The notes: a model not told the origin generated them from the sequence alone. A stretch of DNA of 64,000 nt from Gelidibacter salicanalis (GCF_007997285.1 NZ_VORX01000006.1:168571-232570), one strand, 5' to 3'. Positions 1 to 8,766 are shown, counted from the stretch's first letter. Numbers and translations are program-made.

Positions 1-749
1 AAATCAATACCTGCATAATGGCGCGTAAGATCATTTAGGGCTGTAGCATTAGATGCTTTCAGCGCAAACTCTAAATTCATGTCTGGAATTTCCTTAATCA
101 AATTAATATCGCCATCTAAGGTCATGTTGCCGTTTCCAAAAGTTACCCCAGTGGCATGAATGGGCGAAGGTAATGTGCCTTCTTTTGAAGTGACATTCCG
201 TAAGTTATCGGCGTACAATTCTATTTTTGAAATATTCAAATCAATATTTGGTTCCGCTTGTAACTGCACAAAAGCAAGTTTACCGTTGTGGACCTCAAAG
301 TGGTTGATATCAATAGGAACAATTTCGGTTAAGGCTTTGGTCCAATCGTCAACATCTGCAGTTTCGCCTTCAGATGCTGTTTTTTGATCTTCAAAGATGT
401 AGATAACCTCAGGATTTGTCATGATGATCTCGCTTACAATTTTCCCATTAAAAAGCGATTTCCACTCAATAGAGATATCGTTTTTGGGAAAGTTTAAGAA
501 CGGGATCTGAGTTTTGGCGTTGAGCTTGTTCAAATACATGCCATTGATTACATAAGCACCGCGTATTAAAGCAATATCTACATCTTCTACTTGCCCGTAA
601 TAGCCTGGAATATCTGCAAGAATTTTATTAAGATTATTTTTGACCAATGTTGGTAAATAAAGTCTAAAAGCCACCAACACTACAACAATAATAAGTAAAA
701 TTATATACTTTTTTTTTGTGTAGGCGCTCCGTTTTGTTGCTGTGCCCAT
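1..749 (-). CDS. AsmA-like / DUF748-type membrane-anchored protein (partial, C-terminus off window)
   Basis: Reading the minus strand from an ATG at 749 gives an uninterrupted frame to the window edge (249 codons). It begins with a basic stretch and one hydrophobic segment at about residues 15-30 (YIILLIIVVVLVAF), followed by soluble sequence with repeated short beta-strand-like stretches (MYLNKLNAKTQIPF, PIDINHFEVHNGKLAFVQL). This is the layout of DUF748/AsmA-like proteins, which are anchored in the inner membrane and extend into the periplasm, some acting in lipid transport or envelope maintenance. The family is assigned from memory of its sequence style. The gene is divergent from dnaG with about 97 bp between them. 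Confidence 0.6.
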   Translation of the reverse strand, partial: MGTATKRSAYTKKKYIILLIIVVVLVAFRLYLPTLVKNNLNKILADIPGYYGQVEDVDIALIRGAYVINGMYLNKLNAKTQIPFLNFPKNDISIEWKSLFNGKIVSEIIMTNPEVIYIFEDQKTASEGETADVDDWTKALTEIVPIDINHFEVHNGKLAFVQLQAEPNIDLNISKIELYADNLRNVTSKEGTLPSPIHATGVTFGNGNMTLDGDINLIKEIPDMNLEFALKASNATALNDLTRHYAGID

Positions 750-846
750 AGTTTTTTTATTAAAATTACGAAAATCTTGATGGTTTCAAATTGCGTTGAC
801 TAAATTAATTTGTTTACCCTATTTTTACAAAAAATTATAATCTACT

Positions 847-2811
847 TTGATTTCAAGATTCTCCATAGAACAAGTATTTGAAACCGCCCGTGTTGAGGAG
901 GTTATTGGCGATTTCGTCAACCTCAAAAAAGCGGGCAGTAACTTTAAAGGCTTGAGCCCTTTTAGTGATGAACGTTCGCCAAGTTTTGTGGTGAGTCCGG
1001 TAAAGCAAATTTGGAAGGATTTTAGTAGTGGAAAAGGAGGAAATGCCGTTACTTTTTTAATGGAGCACGAGCATTTTACCTATCCTGAAGCCATAAAATA
1101 TTTGGCCCGAAAGTACAATATAGAAATTGAAGAAACAGAGCAAACCAACGAACAGAAAGAAGAAGCCAATGAGCGCGAAAGTCTGTACTTGGTCAATGAA
1201 TTTGCGAATACGTATTTCCAGAAAATTCTTTATAAAACTGATCAAGGAAAATCCATAGGACTCAGTTATTTTAAAGAACGAGGATTTACGGATGCGACTA
1301 TAAAAGCCTTTAATCTTGGATATTCTCTTGATGAGTGGCAAGGGTTTACTGATGAAGCTTTAAAAAAAGGTTACCAAATTCAATTTCTTGAAAAAACAGG
1401 CTTGACGATTGTTAAGGAGGACAAACGTTTTGACCGATTTAAAGGTCGGGTCATGTTTCCTATCCACAGTATGAGTGGTCGAATCTTAGGATTTGGTGGT
1501 CGAATTTTAGGTACCGATAAGAAGGCAGCAAAATACATGAATTCACCGGAAAGTGAGGTGTATCATAAAAGTAAGATTCTTTACGGCCTGTTTCACGCCA
1601 AACAAGCAATTGCTAAAGAAGATAATTGTTATTTGGTTGAAGGCTATACGGATGTTATCCAATTTCATCAAACAGGCATTAAAAACGTGGTGGCGTCATC
1701 AGGGACAGCTTTATCGCCGGAACAGATCAGATTGATCAATCGTCTGACCAAAAACATAACTGTCCTCTTTGATAGCGATGCTGCAGGTTTGCGCGCATCG
1801 GTTAGAGGAATAGATTTGATATTGGAGCAGGGTATGAATGTTAAGGTGTGCACCTTTCCTAAAGGAGAAGACCCGGACAGTTTTGCCAGACAGAATACTT
1901 TGGAGGAGCTCTCTGCATATCTGGATGAAAATGCCAAAGATTTTATTCAGTTTAAAGCATCCTTATTAGTTGAGGATGCCAAGAATGATCCTATAAAAAA
2001 AGCGGATACCATCCGTGAAATTGTGAATAGTATTGCCAAAATTCCCGATCCGATTAAGCGCGAAATCTATATTAGAGAATGCTCTCATATTATGGATATT
2101 AGTGAGCAAGTGTTGTTTACTACTTTAGCACAGATCAATAAAAAAGGGTCTCAAGACCCGGGAAATCAACAGCCACCTGAACAGCGTGCATTTGAGGTAA
2201 TGCGTACGGAAAAGCCCACTCAAAAGATTAACCATCAATATGAGCTGGAACTTAAAATTATCGAAATCTTATTGCTTTACGGCAATGAAACCGAGCAATT
2301 TGAAGATTTGGTGTTGAAGGAAGATGAAAAATCTGGCGAGTTGAAATTAGAGCCTGTTATTCACGAAGCCAAGGTGTTTGAAAAGATATATTTGGACCTT
2401 CAGGAGGATGAAATGCAGTTTTCCGATGAAGGATTTAAAAACCTATACTACGTTATCATTGACGCGTTGCACCAATCGAAGGAATTCCAATTAAAAGATT
2501 TTATAAATAAGCTCGATCAAAATATGGCTAATGAAGTCACTACTATTTTGATGAATGATGAGCGTTATAGTCTACACGATTGGGAGCGTAACCATATCGT
2601 TCCTAAAGAAAAAAAGGAAACCATAGCTCAATTGGTTACACAAACCATATTAAGTCTTAGATGTTTTCTAATTGATCAAAAAGTCGTCGAATACCAATCT
2701 GACATTACGCGACCCAATGTGAACACCATGAGCATCATGGAAGATGTAAGAGATTATTTAAGACTCAAAACGCTCCTGTCAAAAAAATTAGGAAAGGTTG
2801 TCAGTGGTTAG
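847..2811 (+). CDS. dnaG: DNA primase DnaG, with zinc-finger ligands replaced
   Basis: Replicative primase that makes RNA primers for the DnaB-driven fork. The start is TTG at 847, because an in-frame stop lies only nine bases upstream and conserved sequence begins immediately. The N-terminal CHC2 region is recognisable (residues 30-75), but the four positions that hold Cys, His, Cys, Cys in E. coli are Ser37, Ser40, Asp58 and Ser61, so zinc cannot be bound as usual. The catalytic core is intact, with the TOPRIM motifs VEGYTDV and LFDSDAAG. At 654 residues it has normal length, and the C-terminal part would be the helicase-binding domain. It is convergent with the response regulator, with a 2-bp gap. 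Confidence 0.95.
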   Translation: MISRFSIEQVFETARVEEVIGDFVNLKKAGSNFKGLSPFSDERSPSFVVSPVKQIWKDFSSGKGGNAVTFLMEHEHFTYPEAIKYLARKYNIEIEETEQTNEQKEEANERESLYLVNEFANTYFQKILYKTDQGKSIGLSYFKERGFTDATIKAFNLGYSLDEWQGFTDEALKKGYQIQFLEKTGLTIVKEDKRFDRFKGRVMFPIHSMSGRILGFGGRILGTDKKAAKYMNSPESEVYHKSKILYGLFHAKQAIAKEDNCYLVEGYTDVIQFHQTGIKNVVASSGTALSPEQIRLINRLTKNITVLFDSDAAGLRASVRGIDLILEQGMNVKVCTFPKGEDPDSFARQNTLEELSAYLDENAKDFIQFKASLLVEDAKNDPIKKADTIREIVNSIAKIPDPIKREIYIRECSHIMDISEQVLFTTLAQINKKGSQDPGNQQPPEQRAFEVMRTEKPTQKINHQYELELKIIEILLLYGNETEQFEDLVLKEDEKSGELKLEPVIHEAKVFEKIYLDLQEDEMQFSDEGFKNLYYVIIDALHQSKEFQLKDFINKLDQNMANEVTTILMNDERYSLHDWERNHIVPKEKKETIAQLVTQTILSLRCFLIDQKVVEYQSDITRPNVNTMSIMEDVRDYLRLKTLLSKKLGKVVSG

Positions 2812-2813
2812 GT

Positions 2814-3443
2814 TTAAATTGTCCCCATATGTTCCGCTTGGTGAATTAAATCGACCAAATTGCTCACATTTAATTTCTTAAAAAGTCGAGCTTTATAAGT
2901 GCTGACCGTTTTTTCATTGATATCAAGTTCCAAAGCAATTTCCTTATTCTTTTTGCCCGATGAAAGTAGTTTTAAAACTTCCACTTCGCGGGTAGAAAGA
3001 CGTTTATAGAGCTTGCTTTTCTTGTTGCGTGTATCGTCATAATTTAAGTGTTTGGCCATCACCTCACTCAAATAAATTTCGCCGTTATACACCTTGAGAA
3101 TCGCTTCTTTGAGAGTCGCCGTGTCTGCCGTTTTAGAAAGATATCCTGCAGCACCAGCTCTGATGGTGCTGATGGCGTAAATTTCTTCAGGTTGGTGACT
3201 GAACATAATTACTTTTAACTCGGTATTTTCTTTTTTGATAGCTCTTAACGCCGTAATCCCGTTAAGTTCCGGGAGGTCAATTTCAGAAATTATAACATCT
3301 ATTGGATAACGTCTAATAAATTCGAAGATCTCTATACCTGTTGCCACTGTGCCAACAACTTCAATATCTGGATCCTTTTCGAAAAGTAGTGTGATGCCTT
3401 CTCTAACTATTGGATGGTAGTCCACAACCAGTACCTTAATCAT
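2814..3443 (-). CDS. NarL/FixJ-type response regulator with atypical receiver
   Basis: A 209-residue protein with an N-terminal receiver (about 1-120) and a C-terminal LuxR-type helix-turn-helix (about 145-205, motifs LSTREVEVL and NKEIALELDINEKTVSTYKARLF, shown here only as landmarks of the fold). The receiver departs from the norm. The first acidic pair reads Asp8-Tyr9 instead of Asp-Asp, and the phospho-acceptor position before the LP-x-LNG loop is Glu54. The conserved Lys in LSKTA is kept. This suggests a transcription factor that does not need phosphorylation, or one that is permanently active-like. No sensor kinase gene lies beside it, and the target genes are unknown. Confidence 0.9.
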   Translation of the reverse strand: MIKVLVVDYHPIVREGITLLFEKDPDIEVVGTVATGIEIFEFIRRYPIDVIISEIDLPELNGITALRAIKKENTELKVIMFSHQPEEIYAISTIRAGAAGYLSKTADTATLKEAILKVYNGEIYLSEVMAKHLNYDDTRNKKSKLYKRLSTREVEVLKLLSSGKKNKEIALELDINEKTVSTYKARLFKKLNVSNLVDLIHQAEHMGTI

Positions 3444-3592
3444 AATATATCATGTATTAGTTAGTAATGTTGGTCGCTATACTAAGATCTGGGGTCTTAT
3501 CTGTGGAGATGTCTTACGTAAATGTATAAAAAAAAACATAGATTTCACTGATAATTGCTAATTTTCAGTGAATTAACTTACAATAATCAGGA

Positions 3593-4381
3593 CTATTTCA
3601 AAAGCAATGGAATTTCGCAAATGGGGATAGGTACCATTTTATGTTGATTAATCCTGTTTAGCCTCGTAAAGAGATTAAAGACTTCGAGTTGTCGCCCTTC
3701 AAAATCTTCAGCTGTTTTACCATTTTCGATCATCGTCATGGCCCATTCCAATTCAGGGTAGGAAGCACCAATTTGGTCTTCATCCGTTCTGTCATCACCA
3801 AACAACCCATCGCTAGGTGCAGCATTTAAGATAGATTCGACGACACCTAAATGTTTAGCAATGGCATAGACTTCAGATTTCATCAAATCAGCAATAGGGC
3901 TTAAATCGACACCACCATCGCCGTATTTGGTGTAAAATCCAACCCCAAAATCCTCTACTTTATTTCCTGTGCCAGCCACTAATAAGCCTTTTAATCCCGC
4001 ATAATAATATAAGGTAGTCATTCTTAAGCGCGCGCGTGTATTGGCGAGCGCCATATCTACAATGGCTTGCTTGCCATCTAATGACACCTCAGTTTTAAAT
4101 TCTTCAAAAACAGGGGTGAGATCCACTAAAACCTCTTTCACATTGGTAAATCTCGATTTCAATTGCTGAATGTGTTCTTGACCTCTGGACACATGACTTG
4201 GTGGTTGATGTATTGGCATTTCAATACACAACACCTCAAATCCAGTTTTCGCGCATAAAATTGAAGTGACTGCAGAATCAATTCCGCCAGAAATACCAAT
4301 GACAAACCCATTTACCTTCGCGTTTGTGGCGTAGTCTTTTAGCCATTTTACAATGTGGTCAATAACTTTTTCTGTTTGCAT
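3593..4381 (-). CDS. nadE: NAD(+) synthetase, ammonia-dependent
   Basis: Makes NAD from nicotinate adenine dinucleotide, ATP and ammonia in the cytoplasm. The ATP-pyrophosphatase P-loop appears near the N-terminus as SGGIDSAVTS (about residues 31-40), and later conserved stretches include GTGNKVEDFGVGFYTKYGDGGVD split across the deamido-NAD site. At 262 residues it has the length of the short ammonia-using form, with no glutaminase domain. It is divergent from gldB with about 96 bp between them. The nadE-gldB-gldC arrangement is typical of flavobacteria. Confidence 0.95.
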   Translation of the reverse strand: MQTEKVIDHIVKWLKDYATNAKVNGFVIGISGGIDSAVTSILCAKTGFEVLCIEMPIHQPPSHVSRGQEHIQQLKSRFTNVKEVLVDLTPVFEEFKTEVSLDGKQAIVDMALANTRARLRMTTLYYYAGLKGLLVAGTGNKVEDFGVGFYTKYGDGGVDLSPIADLMKSEVYAIAKHLGVVESILNAAPSDGLFGDDRTDEDQIGASYPELEWAMTMIENGKTAEDFEGRQLEVFNLFTRLNRINQHKMVPIPICEIPLLLK

Positions 4382-4383
4382 TT

Positions 4384-4417
4384 TTTGAATGATTTAACAC
4401 AAAGAATACTACCTTTG
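4384..4417 (+). promoter_or_regulatory. Predicted promoter for gldB-gldC
   Basis: A Bacteroidota-type -7 element TACCTTTG (4410-4417) is preceded, after 22 bases, by TTTG (4384-4387) at the -33 position. Transcription would begin near 4423, giving a leader of about 55 bases to the gldB ATG. It is read from motif match only. Confidence 0.6.
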
Positions 4418-4477
4418 TACAACAAAAATAAAGTAATCACCTAAGTAATAAAAATTAAAGACCTTTAAAAATTGCCC

Positions 4478-5437
4478 ATGAAGAATGCTGCTTTTCTAAT
4501 AGTCCTCTTGCTTTTTCTTAGTGCTTGTAAAGACGATAATCAACTAGAAAATGAAATTTCTAAAATTGATGTCAATGTTACCATAGAACGTTTTGATTTG
4601 GTCTATGCCGATGCAGAACCTAAAGATTTGCCAAAATTAAAACAGGAGTATCCATTTTTATTTTCTGAGCGCATTCCTGATTCTATTTGGGTAGAACGCA
4701 TGCAAGACACGCTGCAGCATGAATTATCGGGTGAAGTGAAATCGACGTTTTCTAACTTCGGCAAAGAGGAAGACGCAATCGTGTCGCTTTTTCAACATTT
4801 AAAATATTACGATCGCTCATTTAAAGTTCCTCGCGTCATCACGGTAACCTCTGATGTAGATTATAGAAACAAGACCATTGTAACGGATACGATTGTGCTA
4901 ATATCGTTAGATACCTATTTGGGATCAGAGCATCATTTCTACGAAGGCATCCAAAAGTTTCTCACCCAGAATATGAAACGCTCCCAAATTGTGAGCGATT
5001 TAGCAGCCAATTATGCTGAGCAGTATATTCTTCAAGACAAGCCAACAACCTTATTGGACGATATGGTTTACTTCGGGAAGCAGCTGTATTTTAAGGATAA
5101 AATGATTCCGTTTGCCTCTGATGCTGATAAAATTGGATATACCGAAGCGCAATTGGCATGGGCAGGTGAAAATGAAAGCGAAATATGGCGCTACTTTATT
5201 GAGCGCGAGTTGCTGTTCAGTACAGATAATACCTTGGCTAGCCGTTTTATTGCCGATGCGCCTTTTTCAAAATTTTATTTGGAATTGGACAGTGAGTCCC
5301 CAGGGCGGTTAGGGCGGTATATAGGTTGGCAGATTGTCAGGGCGTATATGAATACTAACGATGTTCCATTCATGGAAATGCTCCAGAAAAATGCCGACGA
5401 AATTTTTAATAACTCAAAATTTAAACCTCGTAAATAA
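4478..5437 (+). CDS. gldB: Gliding motility lipoprotein GldB
   Basis: GldB is a lipoprotein required for flavobacterial gliding motility. The chosen ATG at 4478 gives a compact lipoprotein signal peptide (MKNAAFLIVLLLFLSAC), with Cys17 as the lipidation site. A TTG six bases upstream would only add two residues. The mature part has the usual GldB features, including the EHHFYEG and LDDMVYFGKQLY stretches. The length of 319 residues is normal for the family. Its stop overlaps the start of gldC, so the two are co-translated. This gene order next to nadE supports the identification. Confidence 0.93.
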   Translation: MKNAAFLIVLLLFLSACKDDNQLENEISKIDVNVTIERFDLVYADAEPKDLPKLKQEYPFLFSERIPDSIWVERMQDTLQHELSGEVKSTFSNFGKEEDAIVSLFQHLKYYDRSFKVPRVITVTSDVDYRNKTIVTDTIVLISLDTYLGSEHHFYEGIQKFLTQNMKRSQIVSDLAANYAEQYILQDKPTTLLDDMVYFGKQLYFKDKMIPFASDADKIGYTEAQLAWAGENESEIWRYFIERELLFSTDNTLASRFIADAPFSKFYLELDSESPGRLGRYIGWQIVRAYMNTNDVPFMEMLQKNADEIFNNSKFKPRK

Positions 5438-5772
5438 TGTCAAATACAAAAACCTCTACCATTGAACTCCATGTGGAATTAGATGAAAACAAAGTCCCAG
5501 AAAAATTAAGTTGGACGGCGCAAGATGGTGGCATAAATAATGAAGAAGCTAAAGCGATGATGCTTTCGGTTTGGGATAGCAATGCTCAGGAAACTTTGAG
5601 AATTGACTTATGGACCAAAGATATGCCTGTAGATGAAATGAAATTATTTTTCCACCAAACTTTGGTTGAAATGAGTAATACGTTTCAGCGGGCTACCCAA
5701 GATGAAAAAATGACGGCAACCATGAAGGATTTCTGCGATTATTTTGCAGAGAAACTCGAACTAAAGAAGTAA
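5437..5772 (+). CDS. gldC: Gliding motility protein GldC
   Basis: A small soluble protein of 111 residues that follows gldB with its ATG overlapping the gldB stop codon. In flavobacteria gldC always neighbours gldB, and its loss reduces but does not abolish gliding. The sequence shows the typical GldC opening (TSTIELHVELDENKVPEKLSW is the family signature region, residues 6-26) and an acidic, helix-rich second half. No signal peptide or membrane segment is present, so it is cytoplasmic. Its exact biochemical role is not known. Confidence 0.93.
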   Translation: MSNTKTSTIELHVELDENKVPEKLSWTAQDGGINNEEAKAMMLSVWDSNAQETLRIDLWTKDMPVDEMKLFFHQTLVEMSNTFQRATQDEKMTATMKDFCDYFAEKLELKK

Positions 5773-5777
5773 AAACT

Positions 5778-6392
5778 ATGATGCGCAAACTCCTGTACGT
5801 TTTAATATTAGTGATGGTAGTCCTCTTCGGCTATCGTTATTTTTTTAATGATAAAGATGAAACCATATTACAGGAGAATTCTGCGCTCATTCAGGAACAA
5901 ATCAGGAATGTCAGCAAATTGGTAGTTACTGAAGGGCATTTCAGTCAGGTATTTACCTATAAAAATTCGAAAGCCATTTTTGTAAATTTGGTAAATGTTG
6001 AAAAGAAGGCTTTGGTAGTGGTCAATGCTAATGTTACGGTTTCTTATGATTTGAGCCAGATTGAATACGAGCTTGACGAAAAATCCAAGACCCTTAAAAT
6101 TCTGAGCATTCCAAAAGAGGAGATCAATATCAGTCCTGATTTTGAATATTATGATGTGACTGCCGATTTTCTGAACCCGTTTCAAGCAGAAGATTACAAT
6201 AAAATCAAAAATAAAGTGAACGCCCAGCTTATGAAAAAGATTGAGGCATCCAACTTAAAAAGCAACGCACAAAACCGATTGATCAGCGAACTGTCTAAGT
6301 TTTATATTTTAACCAGTTCCTTAGGGTGGACACTTCAGTACAATGGCAATTCTATCCAATCGTCAGACGAATTGCAGAACATCAAACTATAA
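5778..6392 (+). CDS. DUF4230 family protein
   Basis: A 204-residue protein with one N-terminal hydrophobic segment (about residues 4-19) and a soluble domain expected outside the cytoplasmic membrane. The body matches my memory of the DUF4230 family: a beta-rich first half with VTVSYDLSQIEYELDE as a landmark, then a long helix near the C-terminus (FLNPFQAEDYNKIKNKV). The function of the family is unknown. It starts five bases after gldC, so it is probably part of the same transcript. Its last six bases overlap the convergent rhodanese gene. ATG codons at 5778 and 5781 are both possible starts. Confidence 0.75.
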   Translation: MMRKLLYVLILVMVVLFGYRYFFNDKDETILQENSALIQEQIRNVSKLVVTEGHFSQVFTYKNSKAIFVNLVNVEKKALVVVNANVTVSYDLSQIEYELDEKSKTLKILSIPKEEINISPDFEYYDVTADFLNPFQAEDYNKIKNKVNAQLMKKIEASNLKSNAQNRLISELSKFYILTSSLGWTLQYNGNSIQSSDELQNIKL

Positions 6393-6695
6393 TTTCTTTT
6401 TCAGGCTTAACCAACTGCCACCATTGATGGACTCAATGTTTTTTGATTTTAAAATTTGAGCAGCTTTAGCTGAACGCATGCCACTTGCACAACAGGTTAT
6501 GATAGGTTTATTTAGTTTTTTTAATTTTTCTACCTGATTTTGTAAGTCGTCTAAAGGCACATGCTTGGCGTTGGCAATATGGCCATTATCCCATTCTCTT
6601 TTGGTTCTCACATCCAAAATAATGGCGCCTTTGCTCATCATTTCCTGAACTTGTTGTTTCTTGTCCGTACCAAATAAAAAGTCAAAAAATCCCAT
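6387..6695 (-). CDS. Rhodanese-like sulfurtransferase, single domain
   Basis: A 102-residue protein made of one rhodanese domain. The active-site loop is CASGMRS (after ITC), giving the persulfide-carrying Cys about residue 70, with the helix RSAKAAQIL behind it. The family signature ILDVRTKREWDNGHI lies at residues 26-40. Such proteins move sulfane sulfur or detoxify cyanide in the cytoplasm. The N-terminus MGFFDFLFG is a short hydrophobic patch common in these Bacteroidota versions. The gene is convergent with the DUF4230 gene and overlaps its end by six bases. Confidence 0.9.
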   Translation of the reverse strand: MGFFDFLFGTDKKQQVQEMMSKGAIILDVRTKREWDNGHIANAKHVPLDDLQNQVEKLKKLNKPIITCCASGMRSAKAAQILKSKNIESINGGSWLSLKKKL

Positions 6696-6761
6696 AGTTT
6701 ATTTTTATTTAAATTTACAAAATATCCACCACTCGAAGCAATTTGAGTAAAATTTTAACGA

Positions 6762-7352
6762 TTGAACACTACAGGACAAACCCGCAAAGAAGAAATCATT
6801 AAAACAGCCGCAAAACTTTTTAAAGAGAAAGGTTACAGTGCGGTGACTATGCGCGATTTGGCTAAGGCGTTGAACATGAAGGCGGCAAGTCTGTACAATC
6901 ATATCGATTCCAAACAAGACCTTCTGAAAACCATCATTATTTCGTTGGCGGAAGAGTTTACCCGTGGCATGGAAACTATCAAAAGTTCAGATGTTTCAAT
7001 AATTGATAAACTACGCGCTATTGTTTCGTTGCATGTCAACATTACCATTCACAATACCTACGGAATGGCATCGCTCAATAATGACTGGATGCATCTTGAA
7101 GATCAATTGGAGTATTATTTGTCGCTTAGAAAGAATTACGAAGAGGATTTTGTCGAGATTATAAAATCAGGGATAGAAGCTCGGGAAATTCGCGATTCGA
7201 ATCCTGAAATTATTATGTTTTCAATATTAACCACCCTAAGATCTTTATACCTGTGGCTCCCAAAAAAGGATGATCTCAATAGAGAAGAACTGGCAAAGAA
7301 TTTAGGAGATGTACTTATTAATGGTATAAACCATCAAAGCATTACAGAGTAA
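6762..7352 (+). CDS. TetR/AcrR family transcriptional regulator, probable PaaR
   Basis: A 196-residue one-component regulator with an N-terminal helix-turn-helix (about residues 10-55; GYSAVTMRDLAKAL followed by MKAASLYNHIDSK) and a helical ligand-binding domain. The start is TTG at 6762, since a stop codon lies three bases before it and no ATG precedes the DNA-binding helices. It stands 219 bp upstream of paaE in the same direction. That position, and an operator-like inverted repeat in the intervening DNA, suggest that it represses the paa genes until phenylacetyl-CoA binds, as TetR-type PaaR proteins do in Thermus. The ligand is inferred. Confidence 0.85.
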   Translation: MNTTGQTRKEEIIKTAAKLFKEKGYSAVTMRDLAKALNMKAASLYNHIDSKQDLLKTIIISLAEEFTRGMETIKSSDVSIIDKLRAIVSLHVNITIHNTYGMASLNNDWMHLEDQLEYYLSLRKNYEEDFVEIIKSGIEAREIRDSNPEIIMFSILTTLRSLYLWLPKKDDLNREELAKNLGDVLINGINHQSITE

Positions 7353-7446
7353 TCCCTGCATCCTTAGTGCAATTAAGTGTACTTTTATCTAAGCACATCT
7401 AATCAACACCATCATTGTTTTAACAAAACATATCAAATTTAATTTG

Positions 7447-7478
7447 TAGTTTTGTCATGTAGACTAACGGTTGTTAGT
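7447..7478 (+). promoter_or_regulatory. Predicted paaE promoter with overlapping PaaR-type operator
   Basis: A -7 element TAGTTTTG lies at 7447-7454. Just downstream is a perfect 6-bp inverted repeat, ACTAAC (7463-7468) and GTTAGT (7473-7478), separated by GGTT. The 14-base core CTAACGGTTGTTAG differs at one position from the Thermus PaaR consensus CNAACGNNCGTTNG as I remember it. A repressor bound here would cover the expected transcription start. No clear -33 TTG was seen at the usual distance. Confidence 0.6.
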
Positions 7479-7571
7479 TAGTTGCTCTCGGTTTACGAAA
7501 ACCTTTGAGTTATACGAGAAAACGAATTTTAATAGCAGAACTCTTGGTTTAAGAGGGATTTATAAAGGACT

Positions 7572-8645
7572 ATGGCAGAATTCCACAACATTAAAGTTGC
7601 AGATATTTATAAAGAAACGAAAGATTGCGTTGTCATTTCTTTCGATGTTCCCGATGCGCTAAAAGAAAAATTTAAGTTTCGTCAAGGTCAGCATTTGACT
7701 TTACGAAAGGAACTTAATGGCGAAGATATTCGACGTAATTATTCGTTGTGCTCAAGTCCGTTGGATGGCGAGTGGAAAGTGGCCGTTAAAACCATTCACG
7801 ATGGTGTATTTTCAAATTTTGCATTTAACGATTTGAAAAAAGGAGATACCCTTGAGGTGATGGCGCCACACGGTGAGTTTACGGTAGATGTGAATGTTGA
7901 AGCAAACAACAATTATATCGCCTTTGCTGCAGGAAGTGGTATTACGCCTTTGTTGTCCATCATCAAAACCCATTTGCACGAAGAGCCAGACAGTACCTTT
8001 AAATTGTTTTATTTGAACAGGACTGTAAAATCCATTATCTTTAAAGAAGAAATAGAACAGCTTAAAAATGAGTTCTTTGATAGGTTTCAGGTCTTTTATT
8101 TCTTGACCAAAGAACAGCGTGATATCCCATTTTTAAACGGTCGATTTGACAAGGAAAAACTAGCCGTGTTGACCAAGTCGTTCATAGATGTGCCTGATAC
8201 TAATCACGCCTTTATCTGTGGCCCTCAAGACATGATTTTTTTAATTCGCGACGAATTGCAAGCGGCGGGAATGCCTAAAGAAAACATTCATTATGAACTG
8301 TTCTTTACGGGAAGTTCTGAAGAAGAAAATAAACAGATTGCCGAAGTTCTAGAGCAAAGAATTGATGGCACACAAGTAACGATTATCGATGGAGGGAAGG
8401 AATTCCATTTCATTATGGATGATGATTTCGATAATATACTCGATGGCGCTTTGGCCGCAGGAGCCGATTTGCCTTTTGCCTGTAAAGGTGGCGTTTGCAG
8501 CACGTGCAAGTGTCAAGTAAAGGAAGGATCAGTACAAATGAAAAAGAATTACGCGTTAGAAGATAAGGAAGTGGCACAAAATTATGTATTGAGCTGTCAG
8601 GCCGTCCCAACCAGTAAAAAGGTGGTGGTCGATTTTGATGTGTAG
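7572..8645 (+). CDS. paaE: Phenylacetyl-CoA 1,2-epoxidase reductase subunit PaaE
   Basis: Passes electrons from NADPH through FAD and a [2Fe-2S] cluster to the PaaAC oxygenase. The order of domains is a ferredoxin-reductase FAD domain (RRNYSLCSS, about residues 54-62), an NAD(P) domain (AAGSGITPLLS, CGPQDM) and a C-terminal plant-type ferredoxin domain. The cluster cysteines are Cys304, Cys309, Cys312 and Cys342. The length of 357 residues matches PaaE of other bacteria. It is the first gene of the cluster here, whereas E. coli has paaA first. Confidence 0.95.
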   Translation: MAEFHNIKVADIYKETKDCVVISFDVPDALKEKFKFRQGQHLTLRKELNGEDIRRNYSLCSSPLDGEWKVAVKTIHDGVFSNFAFNDLKKGDTLEVMAPHGEFTVDVNVEANNNYIAFAAGSGITPLLSIIKTHLHEEPDSTFKLFYLNRTVKSIIFKEEIEQLKNEFFDRFQVFYFLTKEQRDIPFLNGRFDKEKLAVLTKSFIDVPDTNHAFICGPQDMIFLIRDELQAAGMPKENIHYELFFTGSSEEENKQIAEVLEQRIDGTQVTIIDGGKEFHFIMDDDFDNILDGALAAGADLPFACKGGVCSTCKCQVKEGSVQMKKNYALEDKEVAQNYVLSCQAVPTSKKVVVDFDV

Positions 8646-8689
8646 CTTTTAACACTTAATAATTTTGAGTGCTGTTAATAAAATAATTT

Positions 8690-8766
8690 GGGCGTTACCC
8701 TAAAGGGTCAGGCTTTCGGCAGTCGCTCTCTGCGAGGAGCTCCGACAATGCCTCAATCCTTAACGC
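8690..8766 (+). repeat. GGGCGTT...TAACGC intergenic repeat, copy 1
   Basis: This element lies between paaE and paaA. It begins GGGCGTTACCC and ends AATCCTTAACGC, so the ends form an imperfect inverted repeat (GCGTTA/TAACGC). Internal landmarks are GGCTTTCGGCAGTCGC and GGAGCTCC. Two other elements of the window share ends and inner blocks (22815-22883 inverted, 63333-63441). Confidence 0.7.

Noticed and set aside
5868..6185. A minus-strand frame inside the DUF4230 gene
   Set aside because: The + strand protein is the better one: it follows gldC by five bases, has a membrane anchor and a family match.
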